From positions 1 through 64,000 of IMG/VR virus record IMGVR_UViG_3300021401_000004: a stretch of DNA of 64,000 bases. The stretch is one strand, 5' to 3'. Every line of letters begins with the position of its first letter. Within the stretch, counting starts at the first letter, position 1. This document shows positions 1 through 7,204 of the stretch, piece after piece. Origin of the DNA: a virus. The notes below the pieces were generated by a model. The model made no database searches. It was not told the DNA's origin and was given only the letters and a program-made list of their open reading frames with translations. The position numbers were made by a program, and so were the translations under genes.

Positions 1-270
1 ACTGCAAGTTCGCCGACTGCAAGTCCGCCGACTGCAAGTTCGCCGACTGCAAGTCCGCCGACCGCAAGTTCGCCGACTGCAAGTTCGCCGACTGCAAGTT
101 CGCCGACTGCAAGTTCGCCGACTGCAAGTCCGCCGACCGCAAGTCCGCCGACCGCAAGTTCGCCGACCGCAAGTTCGCCGACTGCAAGTCCGCCGACCGC
201 AAGTTCGCCGACTGCAAGTTCGCCGACTGCAAGTCCGCCGACCGCAAGTCCGCCGACTGCAAGTTCGCCC
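1..270. repeat. 15-bp tandem repeat array, 18 units
   Basis: Eighteen 15-bp units of the form ACTGCAAGTTCGCCG, differing by C/T changes at two positions, run without interruption. It is the coding sequence of the pentapeptide repeats on the minus strand. The low divergence between units suggests recent expansion, and copy number may vary or be collapsed in assembly. Confidence 0.95.
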
Positions 271-367
271 CAGTTTTGACTGCCGCAGTTACGGACGCCC
301 GCAAATCTACGGAATCCGAACTGAAAATAACCTCGGCGGTCCAACGATTTTTTATTTCAAACTTCAT
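1..367 (-). CDS. Pentapeptide-repeat protein, C-terminus beyond window edge
   Basis: Reading leftward from an ATG at 367, preceded by a good Shine-Dalgarno (AGGAGA), the protein starts MKFEIKNRWTAEVIF and, after about 33 residues, becomes an uninterrupted run of A(N/D)L(Q/R)S pentapeptides to the edge of the window (122 codons visible). A(D/N)LXX is the consensus of pentapeptide-repeat proteins, which fold as a right-handed quadrilateral beta-helix; the MKFEIK-type start is common in phage and prophage members. Some family members (Qnr, MfpA) mimic DNA and bind gyrase, but nothing here shows that activity. It is the last visible gene of the leftward operon, just after the 49-residue gene at 369-518. 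Confidence 0.85.
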   Translation of the reverse strand, partial: MKFEIKNRWTAEVIFSSDSVDLRASVTAAVKTGANLQSADLRSADLQSANLQSANLRSADLQSANLRSANLRSADLRSADLQSANLQSANLQSANLQSANLRSADLQSANLQSADLQSANLQ

Positions 368-368
368 G

Positions 369-518
369 TTATCTCCTCTGATGTCTACGGGCAGGTTTAT
401 GAATCGTGTACGTTTTCCGAACCGATTTTCGGGCAACCGAATGACGACGGATGCCCGAAGCAAACCCAAGGTTAACCAGCATGACTAGCGTGAGAAGGAG
501 CAGGATCGTTTTACGCAT
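369..518 (-). CDS. Small secreted or membrane-anchored basic peptide, 49 aa
   Basis: Starts MRKTILLLLTLVMLVNLG: two positive residues and a long hydrophobic stretch, so a signal peptide or membrane anchor, followed by a short Arg/Lys/His-rich tail. The ATG at 518 follows a GAGG ribosome site; an in-frame start upstream (position 566) would place charged sequence before the signal and is less likely. The stop lies 1 nt before the start of the pentapeptide-repeat gene, consistent with co-translation. Function unknown. Confidence 0.7.
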   Translation of the reverse strand: MRKTILLLLTLVMLVNLGFASGIRRHSVARKSVRKTYTIHKPARRHQRR

Positions 519-519
519 G

Positions 520-843
520 TTATCCTCGTGCAGGAATATAGAATTCCCTATTGTCCATCCGAACACTGACGGTTAATGCACCGTAAACGATAGGCGCAAT
601 TGCTTCCATCTTGGCGTCAATCCGATTACGCTTGGCAATAGCCTTTTGTGTTCGGGCGAAGTCCCAATTGCCCGCATGATCCTTGTAGCCGTTGGTTAGC
701 TCGGCCTCAATCCGAACGTGAGTGGCAGCGTATCGCATGAGTTTTAGAGCGGCATTCCGAAGACTGCCGTACTTCTCTTCCAACGATAACGGTGCATACT
801 TCATGAAAAAGTGTACGAATTCGTTTCGGTCTCTCTGTGACAT
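520..843 (-). CDS. Hypothetical protein, 107 aa
   Basis: Soluble, mixed-charge protein of 107 residues beginning MSQRDRNEFVHFF. GGAGG lies 6-7 nt before the ATG at 843. No motif recognised. It sits in the leftward small-gene operon, separated by 1 nt from the downstream gene. Good start and operon position make it a likely real gene, but no function can be proposed. Confidence 0.75.
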   Translation of the reverse strand: MSQRDRNEFVHFFMKYAPLSLEEKYGSLRNAALKLMRYAATHVRIEAELTNGYKDHAGNWDFARTQKAIAKRNRIDAKMEAIAPIVYGALTVSVRMDNREFYIPARG

Positions 844-1004
844 ATTTTCCTCCGTTTAAAGGTCTGGTCCGATCGTTTCGGGCTATCGCCCGTAATCCGT
901 TTTCTGTACTGGTAGTTGCAAACCGAGTTCCAAACCCTCGGGCAAGTAAAATCAATAACTTACGGGCGACCTATTGTACATTTTCCGTACAATGACAGAA
1001 ATTG

Positions 1005-1124
1005 TTATCGCTTTCTGACAGGCCCGAATAACCAATCCAAGCCCGCAAGCAAAGCCCAGCCCGCAAAGCAGATTAAACTCCAGTCTTCGAGCCAATACCA
1101 GAAGCTTAGGATTTTCTCCGTCAT
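1005..1124 (-). CDS. Small membrane protein, 39 aa
   Basis: Encodes a 39-residue Trp-rich peptide with one hydrophobic segment (about residues 14-34) and a basic end, GPVRKR. Its ATG overlaps the TGA of the upstream gene as ATGA, a typical translational-coupling junction, which supports it despite its length. Position in a lipoprotein/TM-rich phage region is compatible with a lysis or envelope-interacting role, but that is conjecture. About 160 nt of apparently gene-free sequence follows (844-1004), holding two near-copies of the 13-bp element. Confidence 0.6.
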   Translation of the reverse strand: MTEKILSFWYWLEDWSLICFAGWALLAGLDWLFGPVRKR

Positions 1125-1297
1125 CGGCTCGCCTCGGTCTTAAGTTCGGCTGCCCGCATTAAAACCCAGGATTGATTCTCGGGCGACAGTTGCCCGAAAT
1201 TCTCTGCTGGTTTCGTATACGCGGGCTGCCTGAAATTGAATTCGCGGAGCGCATCTTGCACGTAAACCGCGTCATTTGTAACCCAAGACATTGACAT
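1121..1297 (-). CDS. Hypothetical protein, 58 aa
   Basis: Starts MSMSWVTNDAVYVQ at 1297, with GGAGG upstream; a longer reading upstream lacks a ribosome site. Ends in an ATGA overlap with the 39-residue membrane protein gene. Soluble, no recognised motif; part of the leftward operon. Confidence 0.65.
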   Translation of the reverse strand: MSMSWVTNDAVYVQDALREFNFRQPAYTKPAENFGQLSPENQSWVLMRAAELKTEASR

Positions 1298-1346
1298 AAA
1301 GCCTCCGAGTCTCAGCGGACAAGTAACACGAGTAACATTCTGGCGA

Positions 1347-1757
1347 TTACTTGCCACAGCTAACGATAATCTGCCCGAATTCATCCACGGGCCTAATCGT
1401 AGCATCTCCGCCGTTCAAACATGTTACACGGGCTTCGCCGATATCCGTTTTCCGTATCTGATAGACAGTCGGATCGGGCATCCCGTTTCGCTCTGCTTCT
1501 ATTTGGTCAAAAGCGTCCGGCTTAGTTAATACTGGTGTATCTTCGGCCAGCGGCATGCCGATGGTTTCGTGTCCTTGGGCGTCTCTTGTAATCGGGCGAG
1601 CGCCCGCTGGGATGATACGTATCGCCCGAATAATCGAGTTTGACCATTCCAAATACGCCTCGGTTCGCCCGAGTTCATATTGGAGTTTTCGGTATTGCCC
1701 GAACCATATCAAATTTGATATAGCCAATGCCGCTAGAAGCGCCAATTTTGTCTTCAT
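1347..1757 (-). CDS. Membrane-anchored hypothetical protein, 136 aa
   Basis: N-terminal hydrophobic segment (about residues 5-20, KLALLAALAISNLIWF) followed by a soluble region, so a signal-anchor topology. Ribosome site GGAGGA precedes the ATG at 1757. The C-terminal part contains QIRKTDIG, where an exact copy of the dispersed 13-bp element (1444-1456) is translated in frame. Length and topology resemble spanin-like (Rz) phage proteins, but there is no convincing coiled coil, so this is only a possibility. Confidence 0.75.
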   Translation of the reverse strand: MKTKLALLAALAISNLIWFGQYRKLQYELGRTEAYLEWSNSIIRAIRIIPAGARPITRDAQGHETIGMPLAEDTPVLTKPDAFDQIEAERNGMPDPTVYQIRKTDIGEARVTCLNGGDATIRPVDEFGQIIVSCGK

Positions 1758-1769
1758 ATTCTCCTCCGT

Positions 1770-1976
1770 TTACCGACTAGATTCTATCATGCACTCGAAG
1801 CCCGCGAGCCAAATATTTTCAGCCCATGCGGGCGTTTCTGCCTGAAACTTGTCCAATCGCCCGAACCAAAATGCTAAGTCTTCGGGCTTGCTGTGGATCG
1901 TCCGTATTTTCGGGCGTAACAGAATCGCCCGTAATCCGAATGACCGAGTTAGTAAGTCTCTGGTTGGTTGATTCAT
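1770..1976 (-). CDS. Hypothetical protein, 68 aa
   Basis: I place the start at MNQPTRDLL (ATG at 1976) because it overlaps the TGA of the upstream 38-aa gene as ATGA. An upstream GTG at 2003 would overlap more and lacks a ribosome site. A near-copy of the 13-bp element ends exactly at the start codon. No motif recognised. Confidence 0.6.
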   Translation of the reverse strand: MNQPTRDLLTRSFGLRAILLRPKIRTIHSKPEDLAFWFGRLDKFQAETPAWAENIWLAGFECMIESSR

Positions 1977-2089
1977 TTTCCGTACTTGGTTTTCCCTTGC
2001 CACTTGTCAAAAGCGTAGTCAATTAGCTGATCAATGCGCCTATTGACCGCAAGCAAGATCACAACAAGAATCAGTAGCCAACAGCACAT
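1973..2089 (-). CDS. Small membrane protein, 38 aa
   Basis: Begins MCCWLLILVVILLAVN, a single hydrophobic helix, then a short charged tail ending KTKYGK, where the last codons are part of the 13-bp element. Its ATG overlaps the upstream stop (TAAATG), and a GAGGAG ribosome site lies inside the upstream gene. The tight overlaps at both ends support a real gene. Function unknown. Confidence 0.6.
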   Translation of the reverse strand: MCCWLLILVVILLAVNRRIDQLIDYAFDKWQGKTKYGK

Positions 2090-2224
2090 TTAGCGCATCT
2101 CCTCTGGGATATCGCCCGTAAAGTATGGAATCGCATATCCTTCGGGCAACATCGACTTGCCCGAATCCAAGATTATCACAAATGTCTCATTCTCCGCAAT
2201 TTCATTCTGCTCAATTGATCTCAT
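2090..2224 (-). CDS. Hypothetical acidic protein, 44 aa
   Basis: Acidic 44-residue protein starting MRSIEQNEIAENE; AGAGG upstream. Its stop TAA abuts the ATG of the next gene. Short, but it belongs to a chain of overlapping genes. Confidence 0.55.
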   Translation of the reverse strand: MRSIEQNEIAENETFVIILDSGKSMLPEGYAIPYFTGDIPEEMR

Positions 2225-2256
2225 GTTCGGCCTCTTTTCTGCCCTTGCGGGCTTAC

Positions 2257-2373
2257 TCAGATTGTTGCAACCTGCTTGCCAAACTCAAAGCCTTTAGAAT
2301 CATACGGGCGATTGTCCATTTTCCGTATTCTGCCCGAAAATGGCATCTGAACGACAATTTCTGTCATTTCCAT
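2257..2373 (-). CDS. Possible first gene of leftward operon, 38 aa
   Basis: MEMTEIVVQMPFSG... with the 13-bp element translated as RIRKMDN. No clear ribosome site; an ATG six nucleotides inside is equally possible. It lies between the leftward promoter and the better-supported operon genes. Confidence 0.4.
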   Translation of the reverse strand: MEMTEIVVQMPFSGRIRKMDNRPYDSKGFEFGKQVATI

Positions 2374-2473
2374 ACGTATCGGGCGAGCACGGCATAGACT
2401 CGAATCACGATACAAGCCAAGCTCGCAGCAACGTATTCGAGCGTGGATTCGTAACGTTTTCCCATACTTACGG

Positions 2474-2502
2474 ACTATAAGTCGTTTTCCGTACTGAGTC
2501 AA
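2474..2502 (-). promoter_or_regulatory. Leftward promoter of the small-gene operon
   Basis: On the minus strand TTGACT, a 17-nt spacer and TATAGT. The spacer contains GTACGGAAAACGA, a near-copy of the dispersed 13-bp element. It is divergent from the rightward promoter that starts 12 nt away. Confidence 0.75.
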
Positions 2503-2513
2503 GAAAATAATTG

Positions 2514-2543
2514 TTGACTTTGGTCGCCCGCATGCAATATGAT
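2514..2543 (+). promoter_or_regulatory. Rightward promoter before the lipoprotein genes
   Basis: TTGACT, an 18-nt spacer and TATGAT; a start point near 2550 would give a short leader before the ATG at 2567. Forms a back-to-back pair with the leftward promoter, so 2474-2543 is the transcription switch between the two small-gene clusters. Confidence 0.7.
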
Positions 2544-2566
2544 TAGCGAGTACGGAGAACAAACAA

Positions 2567-2728
2567 ATGCATCTCAGTTACGGAATGTTCCTGATTCTAT
2601 GCTTCCTGATCGTTGCTTGCGGGCATCGGACGCCCGAAAAGAAGGGCATCCTGGACGGAATCGACACGTCCGAGCCCACGATCAAAGACTTTGGGGAATG
2701 GCTGAGGAATTACGGAGGAACGAAATGA
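2567..2728 (+). CDS. Small lipoprotein, 53 aa
   Basis: MHLSYGMFLILCFLIVACGH: signal peptide with a lipobox-type IVAC-G, giving a predicted mature lipoprotein of about 36 residues. GGAG lies upstream. Its TGA overlaps the ATG of a second lipoprotein gene (ATGA). Two tandem lipoproteins recall o-spanin/superinfection-exclusion cassettes, but the sequence does not identify either. Confidence 0.7.
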   Translation: MHLSYGMFLILCFLIVACGHRTPEKKGILDGIDTSEPTIKDFGEWLRNYGGTK

Positions 2729-2961
2729 GAACAGTCAGCTTGCTTCTGTTGTGTGGATTGTTAGCGGGCTGCGAACGCCCGCACCAATACCAGATTGAGC
2801 GAGTGAAAGACGTGAACGACAACGAGGTTTTCTTGCGGATTGACAAGACTACGGGTGATGAGTGTGCGATAGGCAAAGGGTTTGCAATCGTGCGACACGG
2901 AGAGTTTGGCCCGTACACCGTGCCATTTTGCAATGAGCAACCCGCAACCAAAACCGAATAG
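2725..2961 (+). CDS. Lipoprotein, 78 aa
   Basis: MRTVSLLLLCGLLAGCERP has a canonical lipobox LLAGC at residues 12-16, so it is processed and lipid-anchored in the envelope. The mature part is a short beta-type domain with one later Cys pair. GGAGG before the start lies inside the preceding gene, with which it is coupled. A terminator hairpin follows at 3000. Confidence 0.75.
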   Translation: MRTVSLLLLCGLLAGCERPHQYQIERVKDVNDNEVFLRIDKTTGDECAIGKGFAIVRHGEFGPYTVPFCNEQPATKTE

Positions 2962-2999
2962 ATTGCCCGTAAGTAATTGATTTTGTTTTGTTTCCGCAA

Positions 3000-3032
3000 G
3001 CCCGCAGATTCACTAGGTCTGCGGGCATTTTT
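3000..3032 (+). terminator. Intrinsic terminator after the lipoproteins
   Basis: Perfect 9-bp stem GCCCGCAGA / TCTGCGGGC with a 9-nt loop, followed by ATTTTT. The same stem reappears at 36612-36654 with a larger loop. Confidence 0.75.
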
Positions 3033-3054
3033 CCCGTTGTACGGAAAGAGGATT

Positions 3055-3216
3055 ATGCCCGAACCAAACCCGAAAGACTATCCAATACTTACGCCCGCAG
3101 ACTGGTATCTGCTGGTAAACCGAGTCCGAGACCTGTGCGAGCAATCGGGATGGAAGAACGTGTCCGAGGCTTTGCAATACGTGGTTAGACAGAAGCAACT
3201 TGCCCGTAATCAATAG
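3055..3216 (+). CDS. Hypothetical protein, 53 aa
   Basis: MPEPNPKDYPILTPADWYLLVNRV... The ATG at 3055 follows GGAAAGAGG, a hybrid of the 13-bp element and a ribosome site. Small helical protein, no recognised motif. Confidence 0.6.
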   Translation: MPEPNPKDYPILTPADWYLLVNRVRDLCEQSGWKNVSEALQYVVRQKQLARNQ

Positions 3217-3255
3217 GTTAGACAGTTCATTTTCCGTATAAGATTGGACGCCCGA

Positions 3256-3417
3256 ATGCAACATGAGCGATGTGAAGAATACACGATGTCAGGCTTTATG
3301 GTAATCGAGCGGGAAGCATACTGCGAGCGATGCCAGCGAACCACGGATCACCAAGGCGAGTTTGGGCCTTGCATTCGCTGCCTGCGCCGGAGGAATACGG
3401 TAAATGGGATAGATTGA
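3256..3417 (+). CDS. Small zinc-ribbon-like protein, 53 aa
   Basis: Contains CERC and CIRC separated by about 15 residues, a treble-clef/zinc-ribbon spacing. Start chosen at MQHERC (3256); MSGFMV (3286) is an alternative. The end of the gene lies in a 30-bp sequence repeated exactly at 21975-22004. Confidence 0.5.
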   Translation: MQHERCEEYTMSGFMVIEREAYCERCQRTTDHQGEFGPCIRCLRRRNTVNGID

Positions 3418-3455
3418 CGCCCGTAAACAACACAGAGGCAGAAGAAAGATTATCT

Positions 3456-3638
3456 ATGTTCGTGCAGTGTGGATCATACGCAGACAGAGAGCACAGACGA
3501 ATGCGGCTAGCGGGCTTGCAGTTCGAGCAGGTTAAGGGCATGATCCTGGTTTGGCATCCGTATGCCCGCTGGGATGCGCGAGGCGTGCTCGGAAGGCGCA
3601 TAAACCGAAACGAACCCTTCTGTGAGCGATTGTACTAA
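3456..3638 (+). CDS. Hypothetical protein, 60 aa
   Basis: Begins MFVQCGSYADREHRR; a weak purine-rich ribosome site (AGAAGAAAG) precedes it. Basic and aromatic, no motif recognised. Extension upstream in the same frame would overlap the preceding Cys-rich gene. Confidence 0.5.
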   Translation: MFVQCGSYADREHRRMRLAGLQFEQVKGMILVWHPYARWDARGVLGRRINRNEPFCERLY

Positions 3639-3681
3639 AACTTGCCCGCGATATCAGGAAAAGCCAGAAGAAATACGGAAA

Positions 3682-3858
3682 ATGGACAACAGGTCACCCG
3701 TAAATGAGTACATGACAGCGAAAGATAAGGAGATAATAACCAAATGGCTAGACGCGCAAGATGATCCCTTTGGATGCTTGCAGCGAGCTAGAGGCGTTTG
3801 CAATATCGAATACCTAGTTTGGTTCGTTCTGAGGCAAGGCCCAACACTTGCCCGCTAA
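3682..3858 (+). CDS. Hypothetical protein, 58 aa
   Basis: The ATG at 3682 lies inside a near-copy of the 13-bp element (TACGGAAAATGGA), as at several other gene starts here. A GTG at 3622 is an alternative start overlapping the previous gene. Helical, with a Cys pair; no motif recognised. Confidence 0.5.
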   Translation: MDNRSPVNEYMTAKDKEIITKWLDAQDDPFGCLQRARGVCNIEYLVWFVLRQGPTLAR

Positions 3859-4303
3859 AGACTGATTACCAAAGTAATACTGTATGGCACACAGTAACCA
3901 CGCTCGATTTCAATTTCCCACTTGACCCCATTAGCAGCCACGATCTCCCACCAGAAATTTCTGTTGAGTTTTCTACTCAACAACAAATTCCAACGAATCC
4001 GCTAACCCAATTAGAATGAAGCGAATGCAAGCCCGATGCGTCAGAGTACACCCCGAGATGCGCCTGGATCGGGGAGACAGTTCGGTTGTGTACCACTTTA
4101 GGGTCCCTTGGGTAAAAGGATTGTTATCTTGGAGATGCCACCGGGCGCTCTACCCCACCACCCCGGTCTGCGGCGAGCCTAGGCTTGGGTAGCAAGACAT
4201 TGATTCCGTTAGTCTAAGTCCCGTTTTCCCGTGGTTTCTTAAATGCGCTTATCTGGCGCTTAACGGTCAAAAAGGGTGTCTTAGCGGCGCAAGGGGGCGG
4301 GGC
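3859..4303. other. Gene-poor interval with one possible small ORF
   Basis: About 445 nt. It holds two small hairpins (TACTGT/ACAGTA near 3890; GTTGAG/CTCAAC near 3964) and one reading frame, 4016-4192 on the plus strand (58 aa, MKRMQARCVRVHP...), without a ribosome site, which I rate at about 0.25 as a gene. The stretch near 4090-4190 has faint reverse-strand tRNA D-loop resemblance, but no cloverleaf closes. Confidence 0.4.
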
Positions 4304-4332
4304 TTGACAAATTACTAAGGTTCCTGCATAAT
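4304..4332 (+). promoter_or_regulatory. Sigma-70-type promoter
   Basis: TTGACA, a 17-nt spacer and CATAAT. Its -10 overlaps the first possible ATG of the next gene (4331), so that ATG would not be transcribed; a start point near 4340 falls on an in-frame GTG, suggesting a leaderless message. Confidence 0.75.
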
Positions 4333-4339
4333 GATTCTC

Positions 4340-4717
4340 GTGGGCAGGAAAAAGTCCCTATCGGAGCGTCAGGCGGAGATGCGCCTTCGACCGCCTGGAA
4401 GGAACAAGCAGCATAGGCAGACTAAGACCCCGACCTACGTGTCGTGGTGGCATATGATTGCTAGGTGCCGCTCAAATACTTCGGACGGGTATAAGCATTA
4501 CGGGGCAAAGGGTGTCAAAATAGTTCCGAGATGGGGTGACTTTCGTAACTTCCTTGCCGACATGGGGGAGCGCCCGAGCGGTACAACCTTGGGGCGAATT
4601 CTAGACAGAGGGAACTACGGACCTCGGAACTGTTTCTGGATGACAAAGCCTGAACAGGGGCTTCATCAGAGGAACAACAATTCTTTACGAAGATGGAAAG
4701 CTGGGAGCAAGAACTAA
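4340..4717 (+). CDS. Phage W-M-RC/HNH-like domain protein, 125 aa
   Basis: The central part reads WWHMIARC...YGAKGVKI...WGDFRNFLADMG.RP.G..L.RI..RGNYGPRNCFWMTKPEQ. This conserved pattern (W..M..RC, Y..YG.+G, W..F..F..DMG, NY.P.NC.W) is common in phages and usually annotated as hypothetical or HNH-like, and may be a degenerate nuclease or DNA-binding domain. I start at the leaderless GTG (4340) because the upstream ATG (4331) lies in the promoter -10; ATG 4379 preceded by GGAG is another candidate. Followed by an exact 13-bp element. Confidence 0.75.
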   Translation: MGRKKSLSERQAEMRLRPPGRNKQHRQTKTPTYVSWWHMIARCRSNTSDGYKHYGAKGVKIVPRWGDFRNFLADMGERPSGTTLGRILDRGNYGPRNCFWMTKPEQGLHQRNNNSLRRWKAGSKN

Positions 4718-4736
4718 TACGGAAAACGGACAAACG

Positions 4737-5483
4737 ATGACAGACAAGAAGCTGTACACGCCGCGACAGAGATTCGAGATTGCTTTGCGCTCTGCGAAGT
4801 TCACGCGCGGGGAGTTCCCGATTCCAATTGGATTGCCGACTGAAATCTACCCTCAGATCATGGCTATATTTGACTTAAATGTCCCTGAGCGAGTGTTGGC
4901 GGAGGCGCGGGAGGGCTCACTGCCCCAACGTTACGACTTGCACTATGGCGAGGCTTGCGACCAGACAGACGAAAACGGATGCTCTGCCGAGATGGAAGAG
5001 TCCGCAACGGGAGAGTGGGTAAAATTCTCTGACGTTGTAGCGGAGGGCTCACTACCGCCAGAAATGTCGCGCTGTCCTCACTGCAACAGCCCTGCCCGTC
5101 GAATCGAATGGTGCGAAGGCTACCGTTCGCCCCACGTCTGCCCGACCGACCATATCAGCCATCAGCGACCAGATTTATTCTGCAATCTGTGCGGTGGATT
5201 GTTGGTTGAGGTCGATGGCAGCGACGATACAGTTTGCGCTAATGCCAGAGCACATGGGGAGGGCTCACTGCGGCCACCCCTCCAGGCCGATACGCTATTC
5301 GGAATATTCTGCAATGGCCAGCCTGAGACAATTCCTTCGCAACCGGGACTCTGGTGGGGCGGTTGGCAGAGACTTGCGGACTGGCTGAATCAGGGCTCAC
5401 TGCGGACGCCCGAAAGTAGAGAATCGCTGCGAAAACGATTTGAGGATACAGCGGCTTCGCCCAGCGCGGAGCCAAAGGACTAA
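4737..5483 (+). CDS. Zinc-ribbon-containing hypothetical protein, 248 aa
   Basis: Preceded by the exact element TACGGAAAACGGA (4718-4730) and no normal Shine-Dalgarno. Contains CPHC...WC and CNLC...C pairs (residues about 112-160), likely zinc-binding. A short peptide, (E/Q)GSL(P/R), recurs four times, encoded by GGGCTCACTGC or a one-base variant near 4913, 5045, 5260 and 5394; the spacing is irregular and the flanks unrelated. No enzymatic motif found. Confidence 0.65.
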   Translation: MTDKKLYTPRQRFEIALRSAKFTRGEFPIPIGLPTEIYPQIMAIFDLNVPERVLAEAREGSLPQRYDLHYGEACDQTDENGCSAEMEESATGEWVKFSDVVAEGSLPPEMSRCPHCNSPARRIEWCEGYRSPHVCPTDHISHQRPDLFCNLCGGLLVEVDGSDDTVCANARAHGEGSLRPPLQADTLFGIFCNGQPETIPSQPGLWWGGWQRLADWLNQGSLRTPESRESLRKRFEDTAASPSAEPKD

Positions 5484-5491
5484 TACGGATA

Positions 5492-5712
<221 letters not shown>

Positions 5713-5713
<1 letters not shown>

Positions 5714-6015
5714 TGGGCGGGTATAATCCGAGCGGACCAATTCCAGTAGACGAGCCTAGAAACCCGTACAAGAAATGGTATGTAATATTTACGCCCTTTT
5801 TTGATCTGACGCGGGGAAAGTCATCTCTGGTCGCCATGCTAGATTCGGATAAGGAACGCTGCACGTGGCTAAATTCTGAAGATGCAGATACATACGTCCG
5901 ATACTTCCGCAAGAAGGTGCCTGATGGAGTGGGCGACACAATCTTCGATAAAGTACAGATTGCGAATCGTCCGGGCAGATACTTTATCTGTGCCCGACAA
6001 CCCAAGGAGGGGTAA
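5713..6015 (+). CDS. Hypothetical protein, 100 aa
   Basis: MGGYNPSGPIPVDEPRNPYKK...; strong GGAGGGG ribosome site; the start overlaps the previous stop (TAATG). Small alpha/beta protein, no motif recognised. It ends in TAATG with the next gene. Confidence 0.7.
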
Positions 6016-6227
6016 TGCCAAACGCTTTTGACGGGGATATCTACACGTCGCCCGTGGAAAAACCTATGACCGTTGACGAACTGTTGGCAAAGCTGGACGC
6101 CGAATACGACAGGTGGAGCGATCCCGAATACAAAGGATTCACGTTCATATGGATGCAGGATATTCGGGTTTTGCAGGCGGGCATCCGGAGTTACGTCAAA
6201 AAGTTCGAAGAAAGGGTAACTCCATGA
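6015..6227 (+). CDS. Hypothetical protein, 70 aa
   Basis: Starts MPNAFDGDIYTSP after AGGAGGGG, overlapping the upstream stop. Helical C-terminus ending FEERVTP. It overlaps the next start by 4 nt. The junction sequence around its end is repeated at the next junction. Confidence 0.65.
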   Translation: MPNAFDGDIYTSPVEKPMTVDELLAKLDAEYDRWSDPEYKGFTFIWMQDIRVLQAGIRSYVKKFEERVTP

Positions 6228-6409
6228 AACTTTGGGCAGTTAGTTACGGGCCCGCGTGGGAGGGGAACGAGATCGATTCCATCTGGACGGATAAAGAGAC
6301 CGCCGAGGCCCGCCAGAGATTCCTGAAGGAAGAATATCCTCCCGAACACTACTGTCATTATCTTGAAGAATATGATATTAACAAACCACAAGGGAAGGTA
6401 ACTCCATGA
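6224..6409 (+). CDS. Hypothetical protein, 61 aa
   Basis: MKLWAVSYGPAWEGNEIDSIWTDKETAEA...: the pattern resembles small phage proteins with a beta-hairpin and a helix. It ends KVTP, like its neighbour, because the junction GGTAACTCCATGAAA is duplicated (6215 and 6398). Overlap ATGA on both sides. Confidence 0.65.
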   Translation: MKLWAVSYGPAWEGNEIDSIWTDKETAEARQRFLKEEYPPEHYCHYLEEYDINKPQGKVTP

Positions 6410-6579
6410 AAATACTAGATTTTATCGGCAATGAACTCACTACGGGCGATGCTATATCCCTGAAGCCCGACCACATCATCGGTGTAATCCAGAAAATAGA
6501 CGACGGATCAATTGCCCGTGGAATCACTCTCGACGGCAAGCCTTCGGGCGAAGTCCTCCCGCCGCACATCGTAATCTGA
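6406..6579 (+). CDS. Hypothetical protein, 57 aa
   Basis: MKILDFIGNELTTGDAISLK...: compact beta-rich protein; overlaps the previous stop by 4 nt and is followed by TGAGGA, which serves as ribosome site for the next GTG. No motif recognised. Confidence 0.6.
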   Translation: MKILDFIGNELTTGDAISLKPDHIIGVIQKIDDGSIARGITLDGKPSGEVLPPHIVI

Positions 6580-6589
6580 GGAACGAACA

Positions 6590-6829
6590 GTGAAGTTCCG
6601 GCCACAACGCGGCGGCTTAGCGGAGTCAATGGCCGAAGTTGTAGACCTTCCAAACCGTCAAGCGCTATTAAACCATCTGGCGGGCGTAGGACTGTTGGAG
6701 GGCGGGAACCACTCGGTCAATATTCGCCCGTACTGCTACGACGACCGTACTGGCTGGAAGACTTACATTGTGGCAGTTGACGGGCAAGCTGTAGGATTTA
6801 CAGACGGACCTTGTACGGAAAACGGATAG
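6590..6829 (+). CDS. Hypothetical protein, 79 aa
   Basis: GTG start at 6590 with GAGGA 6 nt upstream. The last four residues, TENG, and part of the stop are encoded by an exact 13-bp element (6814-6826). No recognised domain. Confidence 0.6.
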   Translation: MKFRPQRGGLAESMAEVVDLPNRQALLNHLAGVGLLEGGNHSVNIRPYCYDDRTGWKTYIVAVDGQAVGFTDGPCTENG

Positions 6830-6866
6830 TCAGAACCTATAATCAACAACTTACAGACAAAGAATC

Positions 6867-7043
6867 ATGTATGTACGAGGTAGTGTGCCCGATCAACCAT
6901 CTAAGGAAGAGAAAGAGTTCTGGGATAACGTCCTGCACGACCACGGTTTGGGTATGAATCGCGGACGGCGAAAGTGGCTCATCTACGGGCACGAAGATCG
7001 GGAGAAAGACACTTCTGGAGATTTGCCCGAGGAATCCGAATAA
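6867..7043 (+). CDS. Hypothetical protein, 58 aa
   Basis: MYVRGSVPDQPSKEEKEFWDNV..., charged and helical; its stop overlaps the next ATG as TAATG. No clear ribosome site. Function unknown. Confidence 0.5.
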   Translation: MYVRGSVPDQPSKEEKEFWDNVLHDHGLGMNRGRRKWLIYGHEDREKDTSGDLPEESE

Positions 7044-7204
7044 TGGTAACGTACGAAGAGACGTACCTGAGTTTCGTTAAGTATCGGGCGATGATCGGAC
7101 TACCGCCGATTACCTTCGAAGACTGGATGCACAAGCGGGAAGAACCCGTCCAGTCGCCCGGAAGGAAAACGAAAGAGTTCTTGGAACAAGTTCACGCAGG
7201 GTGA
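7043..7204 (+). CDS. Hypothetical protein, 53 aa
   Basis: MVTYEETYLSFVKYRAMIGLPPITFEDWMHK..., overlaps the preceding stop as TAATG, with GAGGA inside the upstream gene. Similar to many small phage proteins of unknown role. Confidence 0.6.
   Translation: MVTYEETYLSFVKYRAMIGLPPITFEDWMHKREEPVQSPGRKTKEFLEQVHAG

Noticed and set aside
1-270. CRISPR array
   Set aside because: Units are 15 bp and tandem, without unique spacers.
1-279. Plus-strand TASSP/TASPP repeat protein in the 15-bp array
   Set aside because: The minus-strand frame gives the well-known A(N/D)LXX pentapeptide pattern, a start with a ribosome site and operon context; the plus frame has none of these.
3798-4019. 73-aa ORF after the 58-aa gene
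   Set aside because: Low-quality composition, no ribosome site, overlaps hairpins.
4090-4200. Possible reverse-strand tRNA
   Set aside because: A D-loop-like GGTGGGGTAGAGC string is present, but no anticodon or T arm can be closed.
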